Origin: an uncultured Roseburia sp.
GTDB taxonomy: Bacteria > Bacillota > Clostridia > Lachnospirales > Lachnospiraceae
Assembly: GCA_947567625.1 (NCBI GenBank)
Contig: CANONN010000038.1
Location: 1-35,188 of the forward strand
Direction of reading: 5' to 3'
Length of the DNA stretch: 35,188 bases
Part shown: positions 1 through 8,425 of the stretch, in pieces
How the letters are laid out: each line of letters begins with the position of its first letter
Position numbering within the stretch: the first letter of the stretch is position 1
The notes under the pieces: model-generated
The model's database searches: none
What the model was told of the DNA's origin: nothing
What the model saw: only the letters and a program-made list of their open reading frames with translations
Program-made: the position numbers and the translations under genes

Positions 1-1
1 G

Positions 2-1069
2 AACTTTTATATCAATCGGTTTGGGCGAAAGCTCTACAATATGTTTTTTGAGCATTATACGGAAAATCTCTGGGGCAGGCATCCGCGCGAGATCGATGCG
101 TCCTGGGGAGCGCAGCGCGTCAAGGGGCTTTCCATCACGGCAGTCTTAAAGGACGTGTGCGGCAGAATGTTCAAAAAGAAAAACCGCAGGGTGGAGACCT
201 CGCTGATCGAAGAGTTCAAGTATCCCAAACTTGGCCCGGGGCAGCTGTGGGAAGTGACAGCGGCGGAGGTTGAAAAGCTTGGAGGTAAGATCTTAAAAAA
301 TGCGAGAGTGACCGGATTTCACAAAAACGAGGACAACCTCGTGACTTCCCTGCGGTATGAACACGATGGGAAAGAATATACCCTGGAGGGGGATTATTTT
401 ATTTCCTCCATGCCGCTCAAAGACCTGGTGGCCGGGATGAATGATGTGCCAAAGGACGCGGCAAGGATTGCGGCCGGTCTGCCTTACCGGGATTATATGA
501 CGCTCGGCGTTTTGCTCTCAAAGATCAATATCAGGAATAAGACGGCGATAAAGACCGTGGGAAATATTGTGCCCGACTGCTGGGTCTATGTGCAGGATCG
601 TTCGGTCAGGATGGGACGGTTTCAGATTTATAATAACTGGTCGCCCTATATGGTAAACGATTTGGAACATACGGTGTGGATGGGATTGGAGTACTTTGTC
701 AATGAGGGGGACAGCCTCTGGCAGATGACGAAAGAGCAGTTTTCCGCCTTTGCCGTGGACGAGATGGTAAAGCTCGGCTTGATCGACAGTCCGGGCGCAG
801 TGCTTGATACCCATATGGAGCGCGTGAAGAAAGCCTACCCCGCCTACTTTGACACATATCAGGAGATCGGGACGCTCACCGGTTATTTAAAGACCATAGA
901 AAACCTCTACTGTGTCGGGCGCAACGGGCAGCACCGCTACAATAATATTGACCACTCGATGATGACTTCCTTTGAAGCGGTCAAAAATATTTTGTCCGGG
1001 AACAAGGATGCGTCCAATATCTGGAATGTAAATACGGAACAGGAATACCACGAAACCAAGGAGGCGTGA
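2..1069 (+). CDS. FAD/NAD(P)-binding oxidoreductase of the amine oxidase / UDP-galactopyranose mutase-like type (5' end cut by window)
   Basis: The reading frame is already open at base 2, ahead of the first ATG at 41, so the N-terminal Rossmann FAD-binding part lies outside the window and about 355 residues are visible. The visible part has the substrate/cap region and, near the C-terminus, the stretch 'LYCVGRNGQHRYNNIDHSM', which looks like the second FAD-contacting segment of protoporphyrinogen oxidase-like and UDP-galactopyranose mutase-like flavoproteins. Known: such proteins oxidise or isomerise sugars, amines or polyenes using FAD. Inferred: the next gene encodes a GT-C membrane glycosyltransferase only 12 bases downstream, so a role in making a surface glycan or its lipid carrier is plausible. 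The substrate cannot be told from sequence. The family call is fairly secure and the role is not. Confidence 0.75.
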   Translation, partial: NFYINRFGRKLYNMFFEHYTENLWGRHPREIDASWGAQRVKGLSITAVLKDVCGRMFKKKNRRVETSLIEEFKYPKLGPGQLWEVTAAEVEKLGGKILKNARVTGFHKNEDNLVTSLRYEHDGKEYTLEGDYFISSMPLKDLVAGMNDVPKDAARIAAGLPYRDYMTLGVLLSKINIRNKTAIKTVGNIVPDCWVYVQDRSVRMGRFQIYNNWSPYMVNDLEHTVWMGLEYFVNEGDSLWQMTKEQFSAFAVDEMVKLGLIDSPGAVLDTHMERVKKAYPAYFDTYQEIGTLTGYLKTIENLYCVGRNGQHRYNNIDHSMMTSFEAVKNILSGNKDASNIWNVNTEQEYHETKEA

Positions 1070-1081
1070 GAGCATAGCATT

Positions 1082-2662
1082 ATGAAGAAAACGGAAACAT
1101 TGTTACACAAAATGAAGACAGTTTCATTCGATCTCTCCTCATGGTATACGGTTTTGATCGGTACGATAGTGGTGTGGATTCTGAGCAGTATTCAGCCGCT
1201 CTATGATATCATTGCGCAACACAAAAATACGTTTGCGGTATTGCTCACCTTGATCTATCTGATGGTTGCCGGTTATCTTGTTTTCGTGAAAGGGAAAAAG
1301 GATACCGGGACGATACTGGGCCTGATTCTTCTGGCAGGGCTTTTGCTGCGGTCCTATTATGTGCTGGCGGCCCCCTACAATATTACGATTCACGATGTCG
1401 GAAGATTTTTGGGGTTTGACACGGACGAGACGGCGGGCGGCCATTTCGGATACATGGATTACCTGTTTAAAAATCATGCCCTGCCTGATTTTGACCCAAG
1501 AGAACGCTGGAGCTTTTATAATCCGCCCGGGTTTTACATTTTGGGGGCGTTAGTGATGTCAATTTCGCATTTCTTCCATGTGCCCGAGGCGATGTGTTAC
1601 GAGACGATACAGGTCATTACGCTATGCTTTTCCAATCTGACGGTCTGGACCGGTTACCGCATTTTAAAAGAGTTTTCTGTGAAAGGGAAATGGCTGCTGC
1701 TGTTTACGGCGCTGTTGTCGTTTCACCCGTTTTTTGCCGTGATGGCGGTGACTTTGACCAATGACTGTATGGCCATGTATTGTATGATTCTCGCCGTCTG
1801 GTATACGATGCGCTGGCAGAATGAACCTAAATTAAAAAATATAATCGTGATTGCATTTGCAGTCGGATGCGGTATGATGGCGAAGTTAAACGCCGGGCTG
1901 CTGGCGTTTGCGATCGGGACGGTATTTTTGATGGTATTTATCAAAAATTGGCGGGAATGGAAAAAATATATCATCCAATTTGCCTTGTTTTTAGCAGTAT
2001 GTGCACCGCTTGGCCTGTTTAGTCCGGTGCGCAATCTAATTCATTATGATATGCCGCTCACCTATGTCCAGCAGGTTGCTGTGACCGACTGGAAATATAT
2101 GGCGGACGCAACGTTTGGGTCTATGTTTGGCCTGCCGCCGCTTAGCCAGATGGCGTCTGGCTTTATCACGTTTGACCCCGCGCTTGATGAGAATGCCTGG
2201 ATACAGGTTTTAAAGACGGCGCTTTTTGATGAGATGATACCGGAATTGGGGAACAGCCTGTTTGGCGCATGTGCGCTGTTATTGTTATGGGCCAGTATCC
2301 TGCTTGCCGTTTTCATGAACGCTGCGCTTGTCTGGAGCATCTGCAAAAAGAAGACGATGAAAACAGAGAATAAATTGCTGTGCGCAATCGCTTATCTTAC
2401 GCTGCTTGTCAGCTTTATGAGTTTTTGTATGAAAGAGCCGTTTACATTTACGATGGAATACCGCTATATTTCGATTGCGCTGTTCTTCCCGGTGATTGGC
2501 GCGGCCTTATGGGTACAGTACGGCAGTGAGAGCGGTCTGTTTGAAAAAAACAAATATCTGCGGCTGCTTAAAAATATCCTGGTTTGCGGGATGTTGTGCT
2601 TTATCGTGCTGTCGGTGGTGATTCATCTGGATTTGATTGCCTGGTCGCACACATATTTATAA
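1082..2662 (+). CDS. Polytopic membrane glycosyltransferase, GT-C / ArnT-PMT-like
   Basis: The 526-residue protein has roughly ten to twelve hydrophobic segments spread along its length. After the second or third segment there is a long loop with acidic residues, 'HDVGRFLGFDTDETAGGH', followed by 'WSFYNPPGFYILGALVM'. This acidic first loop followed by a YNPPG-like motif is typical of GT-C enzymes that use polyprenyl-phosphate sugars (the PMT/ArnT group). Such enzymes transfer a sugar from a lipid carrier on the outer face of the cytoplasmic membrane. It follows the flavoprotein gene by 12 bases, which suggests one transcript. The ATG at 1082 has only a weak upstream purine stretch. The specific sugar and acceptor are unknown. 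Confidence 0.72.
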   Translation: MKKTETLLHKMKTVSFDLSSWYTVLIGTIVVWILSSIQPLYDIIAQHKNTFAVLLTLIYLMVAGYLVFVKGKKDTGTILGLILLAGLLLRSYYVLAAPYNITIHDVGRFLGFDTDETAGGHFGYMDYLFKNHALPDFDPRERWSFYNPPGFYILGALVMSISHFFHVPEAMCYETIQVITLCFSNLTVWTGYRILKEFSVKGKWLLLFTALLSFHPFFAVMAVTLTNDCMAMYCMILAVWYTMRWQNEPKLKNIIVIAFAVGCGMMAKLNAGLLAFAIGTVFLMVFIKNWREWKKYIIQFALFLAVCAPLGLFSPVRNLIHYDMPLTYVQQVAVTDWKYMADATFGSMFGLPPLSQMASGFITFDPALDENAWIQVLKTALFDEMIPELGNSLFGACALLLLWASILLAVFMNAALVWSICKKKTMKTENKLLCAIAYLTLLVSFMSFCMKEPFTFTMEYRYISIALFFPVIGAALWVQYGSESGLFEKNKYLRLLKNILVCGMLCFIVLSVVIHLDLIAWSHTYL

Positions 2663-2680
2663 AAAGTTTTAAGGAAAAGC

Positions 2681-2709
2681 TTGCGTTATAGAGGGCTTTT
2701 GTGTACAAT
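2681..2709 (+). promoter_or_regulatory. Sigma-A-type promoter for yajC
   Basis: TTGCGT at 2681-2686 and TACAAT at 2704-2709 are separated by 17 bases. This gives yajC its own start about 50 bases ahead of its ATG, apart from the glycosyltransferase gene upstream. Confidence 0.6.
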
Positions 2710-2763
2710 ATCTATTAGTTTTCTGAAAAAGGAAAAGAGTTTAATAAGTAGGAGGGCAACTTA

Positions 2764-3081
2764 ATGTTATCTATTTTAGCATCGGCCGGTACGTCAGTAG
2801 CAGGATATGGCGGTATGATTTTATGGCTGGTCATTATCTTCGCGTTTATGTATTTTTTCATGGTTCGTCCACAGAAAAAAGAACAGCAGAAGAAAAATGC
2901 CATGTTAAATGATTTGGCGGTTGGGGATACCGTGCTGACGACCAGCGGTTTTTACGGAACGGTTATTGATATCTCGGACGACACTGTTATTGTAGAGTTC
3001 GGGAGTAATAAAAACTGCCGGATACCAATGCAGAAGCAGGCGATTTCAGCTGTAGAAAAGCCAGAAGAGGCAGCAGAATAG
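2764..3081 (+). CDS. yajC: Preprotein translocase subunit YajC
   Basis: A 105-residue protein with one N-terminal membrane helix (about residues 15-35) ending in 'FMYFFMVRPQKKEQ', the hallmark of YajC. A small cytoplasmic domain follows with 'GDTVLTTSGFYGTVIDI', also typical. Known: YajC associates with SecDF-YidC and assists protein export. The start is clear: AGGAGGG lies at 2750-2756, seven bases before the ATG. The gene has its own promoter and a strong terminator, so it is probably monocistronic. In many Firmicutes yajC neighbours tgt/queA or secDF, whereas here it sits between two membrane-protein genes of apparently unrelated function. Length and motifs match the family. Confidence 0.95.
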   Translation: MLSILASAGTSVAGYGGMILWLVIIFAFMYFFMVRPQKKEQQKKNAMLNDLAVGDTVLTTSGFYGTVIDISDDTVIVEFGSNKNCRIPMQKQAISAVEKPEEAAE

Positions 3082-3120
3082 AATGAGGGAAGGTTGCGGG
3101 TTATGCGATTGTCTGCAAGC

Positions 3121-3158
3121 AAAAAGACTATGAAACGTACTGGCTCATAGTCTTTTTT
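3121..3158 (+). terminator. Rho-independent terminator after yajC
   Basis: An 11-bp perfect stem (3123-3133 pairing with 3145-3155) with an 11-base loop is followed by a run of T to 3158. It separates yajC from the following membrane-protein gene. The A-run on its left flank would let it act weakly on the other strand too. Confidence 0.9.
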
Positions 3159-3209
3159 CCTTATAAAATATTGTGTCTGAATCAGTACCGTGTGGTAATG
3201 GGGGATAAG

Positions 3210-5468
3210 ATGAATCATACAAAAAAGAAAAACATTACATATTGTGTGTTGGCGGCAGAGCTGATCGTGCTGCTTATCGCCATAATTGCGGGAGTGACAA
3301 AGGAGAAGACGGTCTATCGCTTCGGCGGCGATACAGGGGAAGCGGTTCCCTGCGAGGGAAACGAGATAGAACTGCCCAGAGGCTCGTATGAGATTGTTTT
3401 TACATATGACGCCCAGGGAGAAGACACTACCATAGAAGCGTATGCGGACACCTCGTATGGCCGTGTCTATGGTGATACGATTCCGCTGAAATATGAACAG
3501 AATGAGAAAACGTTTGAGCATTATCAGTATGAAACTACGGATTGTTTCGGTTTTGTTTTGGGTCAGTCGCAGGATGTGGAAACGCAGATTGGCAGTATGA
3601 CCATATCGCGCAACGGTAAGATGGACCGCGCTTTTTGCGCGATGCTTATATTTATCTTTCTCACCGCGGATATCTTACTGTATCTGGTGCAGAAGAAAAA
3701 GATCTGGGAGAATTTCTCACAGGAACAAAAGAATGTCTGCATCGGCCTGCTGTTCCTATTTGTTTTTTCACTGGTGCCGCTGTTTACCAATTATATTACG
3801 ATCGGACATGATACCAGGCCGCACGTCATAAGAATCGAAGGTATTGCGGAGGCGCTTCGCATGGGGCAGTTTCCGGTGCGCATGCAGCCGGGCTGGGTCA
3901 ATGACTATGGTTACCCGATTTCCGTGATGTATGGAGATCTGTTATTATATATTCCGGCTGTGTTGCGATTGATTGGCTTTAGCCTGATGAACAGCTATAA
4001 AATTTATATCGGCCTGATTTCGTTTGGTACGGTGCTGGTATCGTATCATTGCTTTAAAAATATCGCCGGCAACCGTTCGATGGGATTGTTAGGCAGCTTT
4101 TTGTATACGTTGTCGTTTTACCGTATTTTGAATGTCTATGCCAGGTCCGCGGCCGGAGAGTACACGGCGATGATGTTTCTGCCCTTGATATTTTTGGGGA
4201 TTTACCGTATTTTGCACACGGAGGGAAAAGAGAAAAACCGCTATGCGCTGCTGTTAGTGATTTCCTACACGGCCATTTTGCAGAGCCACACCCTAAGCTT
4301 TGAGATGGCGATCTTGTTTTCCGTATTATACTGTCTGTGTTTTGGGAAACGATTCTGGAAAAATATCCTGTATTTTGTCAAGGCAGCGGCAGTGACCATC
4401 GTGTTGAATTTATCGTTCCTTGTGCCGTTTGTGGATTACATGACGAGCCACGCGATGAGCTGGAGCGAGACGGAGGTTCCCAAAATACAGGAGTATGGGG
4501 TATTTGTGGCGCAGCTGTTTCAGACCTTTTTCTTTGGCGGATTTTTGTCGCAGAGCCTGACGGACGGGACGAACAATGAGATGCCGTTGTCGGTTGGCTT
4601 AGCGCTGATGGGCGTGCTAATCCTGTTTGCCTGGCAGTACCTTGCCTATCGCAAGCAATTAAGCGGGCAGAAGGAGGAGTGGAACGGGCAATGCCGCATG
4701 GCGGTCCTGATGCTGCTTAGTATCCTGATGGCATGTTGGTTTTTCCCCTGGAAATGGCTGGCCAATATCCCGGCAATTGGAAAATATCTTGTGCCATACC
4801 AGTATCCGTGGCGGTTTTTCACCTATGCGACGGTGTTCGGTGTTTTTCTCGCGCTCTATATGCTGCGCAATATGGAAATCTTAAACCAGCATGTACTAAG
4901 GAAGGTTACAATCGGAGCGCTCTGTGTGGTCACGGTGGTACATGCGCTGGTGCTTTATGACCGCATGTTGGCATTGTACAGCGCGGAGTCGATCAGCAGC
5001 GGAGCCTATTATGATTCTGTTCTGGCGACAGCCGGCGGAGAGTTTTTGCTGGAGGACGCCAACCGCTATGATACTTATGATAAAGGGCTTAGGGCAGAGG
5101 AGGGAATATCCATTGTAGACAGTGAGAGGAATCATTACCGGATATCGGTAGAGCTGGAAAATACTGCGGGAGACGATCGGCTTCTTGTGCTGCCGCTGTA
5201 TGCCTACAAGGGGTTTGTCGTCAAAGATACGCAGACGGGAAAGCGGATGGAGACCGAAGCGGAGGAGGAGACGCAAAAGCTTACGGTGACGATACCGGCA
5301 GGATATTCCGGGACAGTCAAGGCTGATTTTAAGGAACCATGGTATTGGAGAGTGTCGGAGCTGGTATCACTTGCCATGGCGGTGCTCATTGTTTTGTGGT
5401 ATGATAAAACGTATCGCAGAGAGGGACGGCAGATTGTGCCAAAGCAAGTGAAAAAGGCAAAAAAGTAA
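3210..5468 (+). CDS. Large polytopic membrane protein with PTPS-related / YfhO-like domain
   Basis: About 752 residues. There is one N-terminal membrane helix and an external domain of roughly 110 residues. A second helix and a core of about ten hydrophobic segments follow, then a C-terminal external domain of about 150 residues, a last helix and a lysine-rich tail. The segment 'YITIGHDTRPHVIRIEGIAE', followed by 'GWVNDYGYPISVMYGDLL', resembles the membrane-protein family called '6-pyruvoyl-tetrahydropterin synthase-related', whose members look like GT-C glycosyltransferases and YfhO. The frame is open from a TTG at 3171, with ATGs at 3198 and 3210. I prefer 3210 because GGGG sits about 6 bases ahead and the hydrophobic helix then follows a short lysine-rich N-terminus. 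Function is unknown; a role in surface polymer synthesis is inferred. Confidence 0.7.
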   Translation: MNHTKKKNITYCVLAAELIVLLIAIIAGVTKEKTVYRFGGDTGEAVPCEGNEIELPRGSYEIVFTYDAQGEDTTIEAYADTSYGRVYGDTIPLKYEQNEKTFEHYQYETTDCFGFVLGQSQDVETQIGSMTISRNGKMDRAFCAMLIFIFLTADILLYLVQKKKIWENFSQEQKNVCIGLLFLFVFSLVPLFTNYITIGHDTRPHVIRIEGIAEALRMGQFPVRMQPGWVNDYGYPISVMYGDLLLYIPAVLRLIGFSLMNSYKIYIGLISFGTVLVSYHCFKNIAGNRSMGLLGSFLYTLSFYRILNVYARSAAGEYTAMMFLPLIFLGIYRILHTEGKEKNRYALLLVISYTAILQSHTLSFEMAILFSVLYCLCFGKRFWKNILYFVKAAAVTIVLNLSFLVPFVDYMTSHAMSWSETEVPKIQEYGVFVAQLFQTFFFGGFLSQSLTDGTNNEMPLSVGLALMGVLILFAWQYLAYRKQLSGQKEEWNGQCRMAVLMLLSILMACWFFPWKWLANIPAIGKYLVPYQYPWRFFTYATVFGVFLALYMLRNMEILNQHVLRKVTIGALCVVTVVHALVLYDRMLALYSAESISSGAYYDSVLATAGGEFLLEDANRYDTYDKGLRAEEGISIVDSERNHYRISVELENTAGDDRLLVLPLYAYKGFVVKDTQTGKRMETEAEEETQKLTVTIPAGYSGTVKADFKEPWYWRVSELVSLAMAVLIVLWYDKTYRREGRQIVPKQVKKAKK

Positions 5469-5475
5469 TGGTATA

Positions 5476-5510
5476 ATAGTTTTGCTATAACATTTTGTTA
5501 TGAAAACTAT
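5476..5510 (+). repeat. AT-rich inverted repeat between membrane-protein gene and leuB
   Basis: An 8-bp stem (5476-5483 with 5503-5510) and an inner 5-bp stem are separated by a small internal loop. No T-run follows on either strand, so it is not a canonical terminator. It could end the upstream transcript weakly or bind a protein. Confidence 0.4.
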
Positions 5511-5542
5511 AAAAAATAAGAAATGCAAAATAAAATTAAACG

Positions 5543-5571
5543 TTGAAATGTGATAACAGATACATTATTAT
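5543..5571 (+). promoter_or_regulatory. Sigma-A-type promoter for the leuB-ilvD-ilvB operon
   Basis: TTGAAA at 5543-5548 and TATTAT at 5566-5571 have a 17-base spacer in an AT-rich stretch. The leader to the leuB ATG would be only about 30 bases, too short for a T-box or a leader peptide attenuator. Confidence 0.55.
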
Positions 5572-5607
5572 AAAATTTATACATTGCCTGGATGGGAGGA
5601 AAAAAGA

Positions 5608-6708
5608 ATGGAGTGTCATGTAGGCGTGATCGCGGGTGACGGTATCGGCCCCGAGATCGTGGCGGAAGCCAGGAAAGTATTGAATAAAATCGGCGAGAAA
5701 TACGGACATACGTTTCGGTATGAGGATATCCTGATGGGGGGCTGTTCGATCGACGCGACGGGAGTGCCGCTCACCGACGAGGCAATTGCCGCGGCGAAGG
5801 CGGCGGATGCGGTGTTGATGGGTTCGATCGGCGGCAACACCACGACTTCCCCCTGGTACAAGCTCGCGCCGGAGCTTCGGCCGGAGGCGGGGCTTTTAAA
5901 ATTGCGCAAGTCCTTAAACCTATTTGCCAATTTAAGACCGGCATACTTATATGAAGAGTTAAAAGAAGCATGTCCGCTCCGCGGGGATATCATTGGAGAC
6001 GGCTTCGACATGATGATTATGCGTGAGCTTACCGGCGGGCTTTACTTTGGCGCGCGTGAGACGAAGGAAGTGGACGGCGTTTTGACGGCGGTTGACACCT
6101 TAACGTATAATGAGAAAGAGATACGGCGCATTGCAAAGCGCGGTTTTGATATCGCGATGAAGCGTAAGAAGAAGGTGACGAGCGTGGACAAGGCCAATGT
6201 CCTGGATTCGTCGCGTCTGTGGCGCAAGATTGTGGAGGAAGTGGCGAAAGATTATCCGCAGGTTGTCCTAGAGCATATGCTCGTCGACAATTGCGCGATG
6301 CAGCTGGTGAAAGATCCGGGGCAGTTTGACGTGATCTTGACCGAAAATATGTTTGGCGATATTTTATCCGACGAGGCGAGTATGGTGACCGGTTCCATCG
6401 GTATGCTCTCGTCCGCCAGTTTAAATGATACGAAGTTCGGCCTCTATGAGCCGAGCGGCGGTTCCGCCCCGGATATCGCAGGCAAGGGTATCGCCAATCC
6501 GATTGCGACGATCTTGAGTGCGGCGATGATGCTGCGCTATACCTTTGACTTGGACAAAGAAGCGGACGCGGTCGAGCAGGCGGTCAGGCAGGTGTTAAGA
6601 GGCGGTTACCGCACGATTGACATTATGCCGCAGGAGGAAGAAAAGAGACTTACGGTAAAACAGGTTGGCACAAGGGAGATGGGAGATCTGATCTGCGCCA
6701 ATATATAG
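5608..6708 (+). CDS. leuB: 3-isopropylmalate dehydrogenase
   Basis: Catalyses NAD-dependent oxidation and decarboxylation of 3-isopropylmalate in leucine synthesis. The 366 residues match the family's usual length. Visible motifs are the N-terminal '[12 protein letters not shown]', the arginines of '[16 protein letters not shown]' that bind substrate, the catalytic lysine region '[15 protein letters not shown]', the metal-binding aspartates of '[13 protein letters not shown]', and the NAD-adenine loop '[19 protein letters not shown]'. The frame is open from a TTG at 5584, but the ATG at 5608 has GGAGG at 5595-5599 and gives the standard N-terminus. It begins an operon with ilvD 13 bases later. 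LeuA, LeuC and LeuD are not in the window, so leucine synthesis must be completed from another locus. Confidence 0.96.
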   Translation: MECHVGVIAGDGIGPEIVAEARKVLNKIGEKYGHTFRYEDILMGGCSIDATGVPLTDEAIAAAKAADAVLMGSIGGNTTTSPWYKLAPELRPEAGLLKLRKSLNLFANLRPAYLYEELKEACPLRGDIIGDGFDMMIMRELTGGLYFGARETKEVDGVLTAVDTLTYNEKEIRRIAKRGFDIAMKRKKKVTSVDKANVLDSSRLWRKIVEEVAKDYPQVVLEHMLVDNCAMQLVKDPGQFDVILTENMFGDILSDEASMVTGSIGMLSSASLNDTKFGLYEPSGGSAPDIAGKGIANPIATILSAAMMLRYTFDLDKEADAVEQAVRQVLRGGYRTIDIMPQEEEKRLTVKQVGTREMGDLICANI

Positions 6709-6710
6709 AT

Positions 6711-6715
6711 GGAGG
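6711..6715 (+). promoter_or_regulatory. Ribosome binding site that decides the ilvD start
   Basis: GGAGG at 6711-6715 directly touches an ATG at 6716 but lies 6 bases ahead of the ATG at 6722. Normal spacing therefore points to 6722 as the true start. Confidence 0.75.
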
Positions 6716-6721
6716 ATGAAT

Positions 6722-8389
6722 ATGAAGAGCGATAATGTAAAAAAGGGGATGCAGCAGGCGCCTCACCGAAGCCTTTTTAACGCGCTGGGCTTCACAGAGG
6801 AGGAGATGGACAAGCCGATGGTCGGTATTGTCAGCTCTTACAACGAGATTGTACCGGGCCATATGAACCTCGATAAGATTGTAGAAGCCGTCAAGCTTGG
6901 CGTTGCGGAGGCGGGCGGCGTGCCGGTGGTATTTCCCGCGATCGCCGTCTGCGACGGTATCGCGATGGGCCATATCGGCATGAAGTATTCTCTGGTTACG
7001 CGCGATCTGATCGCGGATTCCACCGAGTGTATGGCGCTTGCCCACCAGTTTGACGCGCTGGTGATGGTGCCAAACTGTGATAAGAACGTGCCGGGACTTT
7101 TGATGGCGGCGGCGCGCATCAATGTGCCCACCGTGTTTGTCTCCGGCGGTCCGATGCTGGCGGGCCGCGTCAAGGGGCAGAAGAGAAGTCTCTCCTCCAT
7201 GTTTGAGGCGGTCGGCTCTTACGAGGCCGGTTCCATGACGGAGGAGGACGTAAGGGAGTACGAAGAAAAGGTGTGCCCGACCTGCGGCTCCTGCTCCGGT
7301 ATGTACACCGCCAATTCCATGAACTGCCTCACCGAGGCGCTTGGCATGGGACTTCGCGGCAACGGCACGATTCCTGCCGTGTACTCGGAGCGCATCAAGC
7401 TCGCAAAACATGCGGGTATGGCGGTGATGGAGATGTACCGCAAGAATATCCGCCCAAGGGATATCATGACAAAGGAAGCGGTTTTAAACGCCCTGACGGT
7501 GGATATGGCGCTGGGATGTTCGACCAACAGTATGCTCCATCTGCCGGCGATCGCGCATGAGATCGGTTTTGATTTCGATATCGCCTTTGCCAACCCGATC
7601 AGTGAAAAGACGCCGAATCTGTGTCATCTGGCGCCGGCCGGCCCGACTTACATGGAGGACTTAAACGAGGCGGGCGGCGTGTATGCCGTGATGAAAGAAC
7701 TTGCGGATATCGGTCTGTTGCATACCGAATGTATGACGGTTACCGGTCAGACGATCGGAGAAAATATAAAAGATGCAGTCAACAAAAATCCCGAGGTTAT
7801 CCGTCCTGTGGACAATCCGTACAGCAAGACGGGCGGGCTTGCCGTGTTAAAAGGCAATCTGGCGCCGGACGGAAGCGTTGTCAAGCGCTCCGCCGTCGTG
7901 GAGGAGATGATGGTGCACGAAGGGCCGGCGAGAGTGTTCGACTGTGAGGAGGATGCGATTGCGGCGATCAAGGGCGGTAAAATCGTCGCGGGCGATGTGG
8001 TTGTCATTCGCTATGAGGGGCCCAAGGGCGGTCCCGGCATGCGCGAGATGCTAAACCCGACGTCGGCGATCGCCGGCATGGGCCTGGGTGCTTCGGTGGC
8101 ATTGATTACCGACGGGCGCTTTTCGGGCGCCAGCCGCGGGGCTTCCATCGGCCATGTCTCACCGGAGGCGGCCGTCGGCGGGCCGATCGCGCTTGTGGAG
8201 GAGGGAGACCTTATCAAGATCAACATCCCGGCGCTCTCTCTGGAGCTTTCCGTATCCGATGAGGAGCTTGCGGCGCGCAGGGCCAAATGGCAGCCCAGGG
8301 AGCCGAAGGTGACGGAAGGCTATTTAAAGAGATATACGTCTCTTGTGACATCCGGCAACCGCGGGGCAATTTTACAGCTGCCAGAGTAA
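6722..8389 (+). CDS. ilvD: Dihydroxy-acid dehydratase
   Basis: Dehydrates 2,3-dihydroxy-isovalerate and 2,3-dihydroxy-3-methylvalerate to the 2-oxo acids that precede valine, leucine and isoleucine. The 555 residues fit the IlvD/Edd family. Iron-sulfur ligand candidates are C119 in 'NCDKNVPG' and C185/C188/C191 in '[10 protein letters not shown]'. The position that carries an extra cysteine in [2Fe-2S] members reads '[13 protein letters not shown]' with no Cys, so an oxygen-sensitive [4Fe-4S] type is inferred, as suits an anaerobe. C-terminal motifs '[20 protein letters not shown]' and '[11 protein letters not shown]' are intact. It lies 13 bases behind leuB and 36 bases ahead of ilvB, evidently on the same transcript. 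Confidence 0.97.
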   Translation: MKSDNVKKGMQQAPHRSLFNALGFTEEEMDKPMVGIVSSYNEIVPGHMNLDKIVEAVKLGVAEAGGVPVVFPAIAVCDGIAMGHIGMKYSLVTRDLIADSTECMALAHQFDALVMVPNCDKNVPGLLMAAARINVPTVFVSGGPMLAGRVKGQKRSLSSMFEAVGSYEAGSMTEEDVREYEEKVCPTCGSCSGMYTANSMNCLTEALGMGLRGNGTIPAVYSERIKLAKHAGMAVMEMYRKNIRPRDIMTKEAVLNALTVDMALGCSTNSMLHLPAIAHEIGFDFDIAFANPISEKTPNLCHLAPAGPTYMEDLNEAGGVYAVMKELADIGLLHTECMTVTGQTIGENIKDAVNKNPEVIRPVDNPYSKTGGLAVLKGNLAPDGSVVKRSAVVEEMMVHEGPARVFDCEEDAIAAIKGGKIVAGDVVVIRYEGPKGGPGMREMLNPTSAIAGMGLGASVALITDGRFSGASRGASIGHVSPEAAVGGPIALVEEGDLIKINIPALSLELSVSDEELAARRAKWQPREPKVTEGYLKRYTSLVTSGNRGAILQLPE

Positions 8390-8425
8390 CTGAATTACAT
8401 TATAAATTAGAAAAGAGGAATTACG

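Noticed and set aside
5469-5607. T-box leader ahead of leuB
   Set aside because: No T-box sequence or specifier hairpin, and the recognised promoter leaves a leader of only about 30 bases.
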